Below, one piece after another: positions 1 to 6,584 of a DNA stretch of 64,000 nucleotides. The position numbers and the translations under genes are program-made. Numbering within the stretch: position 1 is the stretch's first letter; every line of letters begins with the position of its first letter. The stretch covers positions 62,001 through 126,000 of the forward strand of contig DASYKY010000079.1 of assembly GCA_035995025.1 (NCBI GenBank). Direction: 5' to 3'. Below the pieces are notes generated by a model. It ran no database searches. It was not told where the DNA came from and saw only the letters and a list, made by a program, of their open reading frames with translations. The stretch comes from Actinophytocola sp035995025 (GTDB lineage: Bacteria; Actinomycetota; Actinomycetes; Mycobacteriales; Pseudonocardiaceae).

Positions 1-289
1 CCAGCGAGGCGGTCAGCGCGCCGTCGGGGTGGTGGAGGAACACGACGTCCGTGACGCCGACCTGGGCCGCCGCGGTGCGCTGCTCGGCCTCGCGGGTGCG
101 CGCCATCCCGGCGGCGTCGCGGTCGGCGTCGCCGCTCGCCTCGCCGGAGGTGCAGATGCAGTACGTGACCGCGATGCCGGCGGCCGTCCAGGAGGCGACG
201 GTGCCCGCGGCACCGAAGTCGACGTCGTCCGGGTGCGCGGCGACGACCAACGCCGATCGCACGTCATCGCCGGAGGTCGGGAGGCTCAC
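1..289 (-). CDS. PIG-L/LmbE family deacetylase, 3' end outside the window
   Basis: The reverse strand reads from a GTG at 287-289 into a typical PIG-L start, with the zinc-binding HPDD motif about 20 residues in (ALVVAAHPDDVDFGAAGT). It continues off the left edge through a TSGEASGDAD segment and an FLHHPDG motif. The family removes N-acetyl groups from sugar-linked substrates, as MshB does in mycothiol synthesis, using a metal bound by the first Asp and His residues. About 96 codons are visible, so the substrate cannot be named. The start was chosen because no other in-frame start precedes the HPDD motif. Confidence 0.8.
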   Translation of the reverse strand, partial: MSLPTSGDDVRSALVVAAHPDDVDFGAAGTVASWTAAGIAVTYCICTSGEASGDADRDAAGMARTREAEQRTAAAQVGVTDVVFLHHPDGALTASL

Positions 290-383
290 CTGGCCCAGGG
301 TATGCGGTTGCCCACGGTGTGAGGCCCGGGGTGCGCAGCGACCCGCCACACCACTCGACCGGGTGACGGGAAATCCGGTGCGG

Positions 384-692
384 CTACTGCCCGGTGCGGT
401 ACTTCTCCTGCGTCGACTGCAGGGCCTTCACCGCGGCGCCGCCGGAGCCCGCGGCCAGCAGGATCGCCAGCACGTCGGCGAAACCGCCCCCGGAGGTCAG
501 CGCCCACGCGATCAGCGCGCCCGCGGTGGTGACGCCGGCGATCGGCCAGCGCGACCGCACGTACTGCCCCACCGGCGCCCCGCTGGCTCCCTTCCGGTTC
601 GCGGCGGAGCTCAGCATGGCGAGGTAACCCGTGTTGGCGAGGGCGGCGACCACACCGGCGATGGCGATGATGACGGCGATCAGGTTGAACAT
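384..692 (-). CDS. Small membrane protein of unknown function (102 aa)
   Basis: I do not recognise the family. The protein begins with a hydrophobic helix (residues about 3-25), has a short basic linker near residue 30-45 and two more hydrophobic stretches (about 50-65 and 70-88), and ends in a charged tail. It is probably a two- or three-pass inner-membrane protein. The ATG is preceded by GGAG only 2 nt away, and by a CACACT box placed as for a leaderless start, so the transcript may begin at the ATG. It lies between the PIG-L gene and the chorismate mutase gene on the same strand. Confidence 0.6.
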   Translation of the reverse strand: MFNLIAVIIAIAGVVAALANTGYLAMLSSAANRKGASGAPVGQYVRSRWPIAGVTTAGALIAWALTSGGGFADVLAILLAAGSGGAAVKALQSTQEKYRTGQ

Positions 693-782
693 GACTCCAG
701 TGTGCCCGCATCCCGGCTGCCGGGGATCGGTGAGAACCCTGATTCTGAGCGTTCTCTCAGCGGAGCCGTTCGACGTGCGTTC

Positions 783-1109
783 TCACCGGCCGAGCGGGCC
801 GCGGCCGAGGTTCAGCAGCGCCATCGCCAGGCGCCTGCCCTCCGGGCCGAGCTCGCGGTAGCGCGCGAGCACGTCGATCTCGCGGTTGTAGACGATGCGC
901 GGTCCGCCGGCCGCCATTCTCGCCGCGCCGATCGTCTTGGACACCTCGATGCGGCGCTTCACCAGCCGCAGGATCTCCGCGTCGAGCCAGTCGATCTCCG
1001 TGCGCAGCCCCGAGATCTCCTCGTCGGGCTTGCCCGCCGGGGGTGCGGGGGTGTCGTCTCCCGTGGCCGGGCCGGCGGAGGGCGTGGTGGAAGGCGTGGT
1101 GGAAGGCAT
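783..1109 (-). CDS. Chorismate mutase, AroQ type
   Basis: This enzyme would convert chorismate to prephenate for phenylalanine and tyrosine synthesis. After a Pro/Thr-rich N-terminal tail of about 30 residues, the protein shows the all-helical AroQ pattern: an EISGLRTEIDWLDAEIL helix, the conserved LVKRR with its active-site Arg, then IGAARM and a final helix ending in LGRGPLGR. Its length (108 aa) and its place beside divergent pcrA match the small intracellular mutase Rv0948c of Mycobacterium tuberculosis. An ATG three codons upstream (1118) is possible, but the GAGG at the right distance favours 1109. A strong hairpin lies in the leader (1151-1179). Confidence 0.88.
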   Translation of the reverse strand: MPSTTPSTTPSAGPATGDDTPAPPAGKPDEEISGLRTEIDWLDAEILRLVKRRIEVSKTIGAARMAAGGPRIVYNREIDVLARYRELGPEGRRLAMALLNLGRGPLGR

Positions 1110-1150
1110 GGTCGTCATCCTCGGTTCTGGGAGGCCCCGGCCCGAAGCGA

Positions 1151-1179
1151 AAGCCCCGGGTCCGAGGACTCCGGGGCTT
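1151..1179. promoter_or_regulatory. Perfect hairpin in the chorismate mutase/pcrA divergent region
   Basis: The arms AAGCCCCGG (1151-1159) and CCGGGGCTT (1171-1179) are exactly complementary. The loop can extend the stem through GTC/GAC. On the minus strand the hairpin lies about 40 nt before the chorismate mutase start, where an attenuator would sit; on the plus strand it precedes the pcrA promoter. No leader peptide rich in aromatic residues was found, so the role is open. Confidence 0.45.
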
Positions 1180-1321
1180 GCCTGTCGTGTGCTGGGCGCT
1201 ACGCCACGACGGGAGCCGGAGTCCGGATCCCGTAGAAAAACTCGAAGTCATGGCTGCGCACGTGACGGATTCTGGACCACGGATCGCGAACTGTCCAGCC
1301 GCCCGGCTTGCCGCGTCCTCG

Positions 1322-1344
1322 TTGTCGGTGCGGGCCGGTAACGT
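1322..1344 (+). promoter_or_regulatory. PafBC-type DNA-damage promoter of pcrA
   Basis: TTGTCGGTG (1322-1330) is followed by exactly eight bases and then TAACGT (1339-1344). This matches the RecA-independent DNA-damage promoter of mycobacteria (TTGTCRGTG-N8-TAnnnT), activated by the WYL-domain regulator PafBC. The expected start of transcription is near 1351, a few bases before the pcrA ATG at 1355, so the mRNA would have almost no leader. The same motif recurs four times at 16.17-16.47 kb. Confidence 0.8.
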
Positions 1345-1354
1345 TGTTCCCACG

Positions 1355-3733
1355 ATGAGCACTCTGTTCGAAATACCTCCGCAAGCCCCTGTCACGCCGG
1401 CCCGCCGACGCTCGGCGGAGCTGCTCGCCGACCTCAATGACCAGCAGCGACGCGCCGTGCAGCACGCGGGCTCGCCGTTGCTGGTGGTCGCCGGCGCCGG
1501 CTCGGGCAAGACGCGGGTGCTCACCAGGCGCATCGCCTACCTGCTCGCCGAGCGCGACGTGCATCCCGGCCAGATCATGGCGATCACGTTCACCAACAAG
1601 GCCGCCGCCGAGATGCGCGAGCGCGTCGTCGAGCTGGTCGGCCGCCGCGCCAACGCGATGTGGGTGTCCACGTTCCACTCGATGTGTGTGCGCGTGCTGC
1701 GCCGTGACGCCACCACGCTCGGCATGAAGTCGAGCTTCTCGGTCTACGACTCCGACGACACCCGCCGGCTGATCACGCTGGTGGCGCGCGACCTCGACCT
1801 CGACCCGAAGCGGTACACCGCGCGCGGGCTGGCCGCGCACATCTCGAACCTGAAGAACGAGCTGGTCGGCCCGGGCGACGCGACCGAGTCCGCGGCCAAC
1901 GACTTCGAGCGCCGCGCCGCCGAGGTGTACGTCGAGTACCAGCGCAGGCTGGGCCTGGCCAACGCGTTCGACTTCGACGACCTGATCATGCGCACGGTCG
2001 AGCTGCTGCAGACTTACCCGGATGTCGCGGAGTACTACCGGCGGCGCTTCCGGCACGTGCTGGTCGACGAGTACCAGGACACCAACCACGCGCAGTACAC
2101 GCTGGTCCGCGAGCTGGTGGGCACCGGGGAGACCGGCACCGAGCCGGGCGAGCTGTGCGTGGTGGGCGACGCCGACCAGTCGATCTACGCGTTCCGCGGC
2201 GCCACCATCCGCAACATCGTGGAGTTCGAGCGCGATTACCCGCAGGCCACCACGATCATGCTGGAGCAGAACTACCGCTCCACGCAGACGATCCTGTCCG
2301 CGGCCAACGCGGTGATCTCGCGCAACCCCAACCGGCGCGACAAGCGGCTGTGGACCGCGCTCGGCGACGGCGAGAAGATCGTCGGCTACGTCGCCGACAA
2401 CGACCACGACGAGGCCGCGTTCGTGGCGGGCGAGATCGACCGGCTCATGGACTCGGGCGGCGCCGAGGGAATGACCTACGGCGGTGTCGCCGTCTTCTAC
2501 CGCACCAACAACCAGTCCCGCGTGTTCGAGGAGATCTTCGTCCGCATGGGGCTGCCGTACCGGGTGGTCGGCGGTGTGCGGTTCTACGAGCGGCGCGAGG
2601 TGCGCGACGCGCTGGCCTACCTGCGGGTGCTGAACAACCCGGAGGACACGGTCAGCCTGCGGCGCATCCTCAACGTGCCCAAGCGCGGCATCGGCGACCG
2701 CGCGGAGGCGTGCGTCGCCACCCACGCCGAGCGTGAGCGGATCTCGTACAACGCCGCGCTGCGCGACGCGGTCGAGGATCGCGTCCCGATGCTGAACCCG
2801 CGCTCCCGTAACGCGATCACGGGCTTCGTCGAGCTGGTCGACGGGCTGCGCGAGCTGATCGACCAGGGGCACGAGGTCGCCGAGGTCCTGGAGGCGGTGC
2901 TGGAGCGCACCGGTTACCGCGCGGAGCTCGAGGAGAGCGACGACCCGCAGGACGCCACCCGGGTGGAGAACCTCACCGAGCTCGTCACGGTGGCGCGCGA
3001 GTTCGCCCACGAGCTCGACGGCGTCGAGGAGCCGCCGGAGACGGGCGTGGAACCGGGCTCGCTGGCGGCGTTCCTGGAGCGGGTGTCGCTGGTGGCCGAC
3101 GCCGACCAGATCCCGGACGCCGACGGCGCCGAGGACTCCGGCGCTTCCGAGTCCGCCGGCGTGGTCACGCTGATGACGCTGCACACCGCGAAGGGCCTGG
3201 AGTACCCGGTGGTGTTCTGCACGGGCTGGGAGGACGGGATCTTCCCGCACATGCGGGCCCTGGGCGACCCGGTCGAGCTGGCCGAGGAGCGGCGGCTCGC
3301 GTACGTGGGCATCACGCGCGCGCAGCGGCGGCTGTACCTGTCGCGGGCGATCGTGCGATCGGCGTGGGGCCAGCCGATGACCAACCCGCCGTCGCGGTTC
3401 CTCGACGAGATCCCGGAAGACCTCGTCGACTGGCGGCGCCTCCAGCCGGAGCGGTCGGCGCCGAGTGCGCCGACGTCGTGGGGTTCCCGCCGCTCGGAGG
3501 CCATCCGGTCGCGTGGCGCGACCGCGTCGCCGTTCGGCCCGGCGAGGGGCTGGAAGGACACGCCCGCGCTGTCGCTGAACGTGGGCGACCGGGTCAACCA
3601 CGACAAGTACGGCCTGGGCACCGTGGTGGCCACCGACGGCGTGGGCCCGCGCGCGACGGCGACGATCGACTTCGGCACGGCGGGCACGATCCGGCTGATG
3701 CTGATCGGCAGCGTGCCGCTGGTCAAGCTGTAG
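1355..3733 (+). CDS. pcrA: ATP-dependent 3'-5' DNA helicase PcrA/UvrD1
   Basis: SF1A helicase that unwinds DNA in nucleotide excision repair and displaces RecA or stalled complexes. The 792 residues begin with a short tail, then the Q motif (NDQQRRAV) and Walker A AGAGSGKT (residues 46-53). Motif Ia (TFTNKAAAEM), motif II VDEYQDTN, motif III with GDADQSIY, motif IV (QNYRS), motif V (TLHTAKGLEYPVV) and motif VI (EERRLAYVGITRA) follow in order. A C-terminal tudor-like domain ends the protein (VGDRVNHDKYGLGTVV), as in PcrA. Length matches the family (about 770-790). The ATG at 1355 lies just after the PafBC-type promoter, so expression should rise with DNA damage. Confidence 0.96.
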   Translation: MSTLFEIPPQAPVTPARRRSAELLADLNDQQRRAVQHAGSPLLVVAGAGSGKTRVLTRRIAYLLAERDVHPGQIMAITFTNKAAAEMRERVVELVGRRANAMWVSTFHSMCVRVLRRDATTLGMKSSFSVYDSDDTRRLITLVARDLDLDPKRYTARGLAAHISNLKNELVGPGDATESAANDFERRAAEVYVEYQRRLGLANAFDFDDLIMRTVELLQTYPDVAEYYRRRFRHVLVDEYQDTNHAQYTLVRELVGTGETGTEPGELCVVGDADQSIYAFRGATIRNIVEFERDYPQATTIMLEQNYRSTQTILSAANAVISRNPNRRDKRLWTALGDGEKIVGYVADNDHDEAAFVAGEIDRLMDSGGAEGMTYGGVAVFYRTNNQSRVFEEIFVRMGLPYRVVGGVRFYERREVRDALAYLRVLNNPEDTVSLRRILNVPKRGIGDRAEACVATHAERERISYNAALRDAVEDRVPMLNPRSRNAITGFVELVDGLRELIDQGHEVAEVLEAVLERTGYRAELEESDDPQDATRVENLTELVTVAREFAHELDGVEEPPETGVEPGSLAAFLERVSLVADADQIPDADGAEDSGASESAGVVTLMTLHTAKGLEYPVVFCTGWEDGIFPHMRALGDPVELAEERRLAYVGITRAQRRLYLSRAIVRSAWGQPMTNPPSRFLDEIPEDLVDWRRLQPERSAPSAPTSWGSRRSEAIRSRGATASPFGPARGWKDTPALSLNVGDRVNHDKYGLGTVVATDGVGPRATATIDFGTAGTIRLMLIGSVPLVKL

Positions 3734-3775
3734 TTCTCAAGATCCTCTGGCCAGTATCGAACTGGTGTGCGAAAA

Positions 3776-3798
3776 TTGTCGGTGCCATCCGGTGTAAT
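3776..3798 (+). promoter_or_regulatory. Possible degenerate PafBC-type promoter
   Basis: TTGTCGGTG (3776-3784) is a full match to the upstream element. The hexamer after the usual eight bases is TGTAAT rather than TAnnnT; TAATCC lies two bases further on. It stands about 55 bp before the small cysteine-containing protein gene at 3853. The perfect 9-mer in an intergenic region is suggestive only. Confidence 0.3.
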
Positions 3799-3852
3799 CC
3801 ACACCGACGGGACGCACAGGCTCCCGCACGAGGCCAGAGGGGGTTCCTGGGT

Positions 3853-4119
3853 GTGGACGAGATGTTGTACCGGGTGTTCGCCGAGAGCGTCGGCCGGTAC
3901 TTGGACGGTGTCGAGCGGCTGGTCGCCGACTCACCGGCGCGGCCGCTGGCGGACGACGCGCGCCGGCTGGTGGCCGCCTGGCGCGCGTTGCTGGAGCTGC
4001 ACGTGCCCGCCGGGCGGCGGTGCGCCGCCTGCGCGCGCAGGCGTTCGATGTGCGGCGTGTGGCGAGTCGCCAACGCCTACTTCGTCCGGCGGTTGCCGGG
4101 CGAGCGGTTCAGGGCCTGA
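3853..4119 (+). CDS. Small Cys-containing protein of unknown function (88 aa)
   Basis: No named family is assigned. The protein has an acidic N-terminal helix and, after HVPAGRR, three cysteines spaced CAAC...C, followed by WRVANAYFVRR. This tail resembles small actinobacterial proteins with a CxxC...C-W-R-x-A pattern that may bind zinc. GTG at 3853 is chosen for the AGAGGGGG tract about 10 nt upstream; the ATG at 3862 is the alternative. The 3' end overlaps the convergent M23 peptidase gene by 11 bp. A possible PafBC-like element lies upstream. Confidence 0.55.
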   Translation: MDEMLYRVFAESVGRYLDGVERLVADSPARPLADDARRLVAAWRALLELHVPAGRRCAACARRRSMCGVWRVANAYFVRRLPGERFRA

Positions 4120-4939
4120 TGCCGTGCTCGGCCAGCCAGGGCAGCGGGTCGATCTTCATGCCGTCCGGGTTCCAGACCTCGAAGTGGAGGTGGGTGCCGG
4201 TCGACTCGCCCCGGTTGCCCATGCGCGCGATCTGCTCGCCGGCCTTCACCTGCTGGCCCTCGGAGACCGAGAAGCTGTCCATGTGGCCGTAGACGGTGAT
4301 GGTGCCGTCGGCGTGCTGGATGCGGACCCAGAGGCCGAAGCCGCTCGCGGGGCCGGCCTCGATCACGACGCCGTCGGCTGCCGCGACGATCGGGGTGCCG
4401 AGCGAGTTGGCGATGTCGATGCCGTAGTGGGTGGTGCCCCACCGGGCGCCGAACGTCGAGGTCAGCCTGCCCTGGGCGGGCTGGACGTACTTGGGCCGGT
4501 TCTTCTCGGCCACCTCAGCGGCGAGCTTCGCGGCCCGCGCGTTGACGATCTTGTCGCTGGCGGCGATCTTCTGCGCCTCGAAGGGGGCGCCGGAGGTCTT
4601 GACGGTCGGCTTCGCGACGGTGAGGAACGAGGGCGCCGCGGCCGAGGAGTCGCCACCGATGCCGATGGCGGCGGAGGCGTTCTTGCTGTCCGCGAGCGGC
4701 TGCACGTCCGCCGACGACTGCCCTTGCTCGGCGCCGCCCTTGAGCGTCTGCCCGGCGACCGCGGCGGCGAACGCCCCGGCGGCCACGGCGGCCACGACCA
4801 CACGGCCGCGCAACGCCGACGAAGGAGGAGCCACGCGGTGCACGCCGCGGCTGCGAGTGGGGGTGCGCTCGTTCCACGCGTCATCGTCGGGAGCGATGCA
4901 CTCCCACGATTCGCCGCCTGGTGAGCGGTGTCGAGACAA
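4109..4939 (-). CDS. M23 family (LytM-type) murein endopeptidase, exported
   Basis: Zinc peptidase that cuts peptide cross-bridges of peptidoglycan. From the TTG at 4937-4939 the protein begins LSRHRSPGG, has a polar N-terminal segment, one hydrophobic helix at about residues 45-65 (VVVAAVAAGAFAAAVAG) acting as signal or anchor, an Ala-rich linker, then the LytM domain in the last 120 residues. Metal ligands are visible as HYGID (HxxxD) and HLHF (HxH). GGAAGG lies about 11 nt before the TTG; an ATG at 5014 would add 25 residues inside the structured leader. The upstream region forms several hairpins and may be a riboswitch. Confidence 0.85.
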   Translation of the reverse strand: MSRHRSPGGESWECIAPDDDAWNERTPTRSRGVHRVAPPSSALRGRVVVAAVAAGAFAAAVAGQTLKGGAEQGQSSADVQPLADSKNASAAIGIGGDSSAAAPSFLTVAKPTVKTSGAPFEAQKIAASDKIVNARAAKLAAEVAEKNRPKYVQPAQGRLTSTFGARWGTTHYGIDIANSLGTPIVAAADGVVIEAGPASGFGLWVRIQHADGTITVYGHMDSFSVSEGQQVKAGEQIARMGNRGESTGTHLHFEVWNPDGMKIDPLPWLAEHGIRP

Positions 4940-4989
4940 GACCTGGCTGCCCTTCCGCCTCGGGGAGTCCGGACTCGAACGTTTCGCTC

Positions 4990-5165
4990 GTGGGGACGAG
5001 CTCCACGTGGGCACTGGGCGGGGGATCCCAGCTAGCCGGCAATTTCGGGTTGCCGACCCAGCCCATTTCGTGACCGGACCGTGACAACGGACGCCGGGAC
5101 AGTAACGAAGGGGAAGCGGTTAGGGCAACATCTGTGAGCCGTGTCCGCCAAACGAGTGGCGCCGA
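4990..5165 (-). promoter_or_regulatory. Structured 5' leader of the M23 peptidase gene; possible c-di-AMP riboswitch
   Basis: Read on the minus strand, the leader has GGGTCGGCAACCC (a 4-bp stem with a short loop), then GAAATTGCCGGCTAGCTGGG, then a GCTCGT-CCCC-ACGAGC hairpin. A TTGACG lies further upstream. In actinobacteria, ydaO-type c-di-AMP riboswitches often precede M23, NlpC/P60 or Rpf wall hydrolases, and the CCCGAA...GCTAGC part loosely recalls the 3' side of that element. The conserved GGGGAACC and GGGTGAATC segments are not clearly present, so the riboswitch call is weak. Confidence 0.3.
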
Positions 5166-5549
5166 GGACGAACCTGGCCAGCTCAAACGACCCAACGTCA
5201 ACCGACTTTTACTTTAGCGATGTGACCCAAGTTACTAACTCACCATGTTTCACCCAGCAACGTTGCCCAATGCCGCACGTCGAGCACCAATACCAGCGAA
5301 CCAGCTCAAAGTGCCCAAACCGCACCACACCCTCCGCCGATCCCCGAGAGATTTGGGACGGTCGCCGAGGTCACCCTGGCTTGATCGGTTCCGCCCCCGG
5401 CTTGCCCCGCCCGCCCCGCGAGACCGGACTTGCTCGACCCGGCCTGACCGGCTCGACCGACCCGGCCTGCCGGCTGACCGGCTCGGCCCGTCGGTCGGCC
5501 GTGGTCGCTCGACCAGGTTCGACCGGCCTGCTCAGTCCGGCCAACTCGG

Positions 5550-5597
5550 CTCGACCGGCTGGGCCTGGCTTGGCCAAGCCAGGCCCAGCCGCTCGAG
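5550..5597. repeat. 48-nt inverted repeat with one mismatch
   Basis: The sequence is a perfect 36-bp palindrome from 5556 to 5591, centred at 5573/5574 (GGCTTGG then CCAAGCC at the centre). After a single C/C mismatch it continues symmetrically to 5550 and 5597, ending in CTCGA/TCGAG. There is no loop, so it can form a cruciform or a very stable RNA stem. It lies inside the low-complexity tract. Confidence 0.85.
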
Positions 5598-6224
5598 TTC
5601 GCTCGGGGCCCACCCGGGCCACTCGGCCTGGCCTGGCTCGGCCGAGTCCGACTCGACTCGGCTCGATCCGATTCGCTCGGTCGGCCCGCTCGGGCCACTC
5701 GGCGTTGCTCGCTCGGCACGGCGCAGTCCGGCGCGCCCCTACCTGCAGGGCCCGCCTGCTCGACCGGCTCCACTCGGTTCGACCGGTCGGGCCTGGCTTG
5801 CCCCGGTTGACTCGACTCGGCTCGGTCCAAGTTCGCTGGCTCTGTCCGCTCGCCACTCGGCCTGGCTCGACCGGCCCGCCCAGTCCGACCCGACTCGGCC
5901 CAGTTCGCTCAGTCGGCCTGCTCGCGCCATTCGCCTGGCTCTCCACCAAGCCCAGTCCGACTCGGCCCGCGCGGCTGGGCTCGACGAGTGGGGTCCACCC
6001 GGCGCGACCTAACGGCGTGGCTCGACTGGCGTGGCTCGGCTGGCGCGTCGCGTTGTCCGATCCGCCCCGGCCGATCCGACTCGAAGACAACCTTGATTCC
6101 GTGGCCGCACCGGCGGCGCCGATCTGGCTGCATCACCCGAGCGACCCGGCGTCCAGCCGACCTCAACTCACCCCAGCTGCCCGAGCCATCCCGGAGCCGC
6201 TCCATCCGCCCAGCCCAGCTCCAC

Positions 6225-6362
6225 CGCGGCCCGGCCGAGCCGTGAACCGGTCAAGTTGGCCGAGCCCAGCCGCGGCCCGGCCGAGCCGTGAACCGGCCAA
6301 GTCGGCCGAGCCCAGCTGCGGCCTGGCCGAGCCGTGAACCGGCCAAGTCGGCCCAGCCCAGC
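6225..6362. repeat. Three tandem 46-bp units
   Basis: Units at 6225-6270, 6271-6316 and 6317-6362 share the core GGCCGAGCCGTGAACCGG and differ from each other at only a few positions. A fourth, degraded unit follows from 6363. The period of 46 is not a multiple of three, which argues against coding selection. Confidence 0.9.
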
Positions 6363-6584
6363 TGCGATCCGGCCCAGCCCAGCCGAACAAGTCCAGCCGC
6401 GAACCGGCCCAACCCACCGCGAACCAGCCCAACCGCGAACCGGCTCAGCAAGACCGCGCGTACTCGATCCGGCCACCAAACCTTCACAAAACCCACCCCG
6501 GACACGGCCATTCGGGCGAAAACTGTGCGCCGTCCTCGGGCGCCGCCAATCGTCGGGGCGCGGGCCTTGCTAGCGTTCTCGGCA

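Larger units (their letters stand above)
5370..6480. repeat. Low-complexity degenerate repeat tract, no credible gene
   Basis: About 1.1 kb built from endless variants of GGCTCGACC, CGGCCCAGTC and GGCCGAGCC. The plus strand is C-rich over long runs. Long open frames exist in several phases but give only Arg/Pro/Ser/Gly/Ala strings with no domain, as expected from repeat composition. The tract separates the M23 peptidase leader from the membrane-protein gene at 6585. It contains the 48-nt palindrome at 5550-5597 and three 46-bp tandem units at 6225-6362. Confidence 0.75.

Noticed and set aside
732..756. GAGAAC-N13-GTTCTC upstream of the small membrane-protein gene as a LexA box
   Set aside because: The spacing (13 instead of 4) and the outer bases do not fit the actinobacterial SOS box.
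1199..3601. 800-codon minus-strand frame opposite pcrA
   Set aside because: Antisense shadow of a gene with all SF1 helicase motifs; Arg/Val/His-rich text without a domain.
5141..6337. A 398-codon open frame and overlapping frames on both strands across the low-complexity tract
   Set aside because: Only Arg/Pro/Ser/Gly/Ala text, several phases open at once, and no ribosome site; openness is a product of GC-rich repeats lacking stop triplets.
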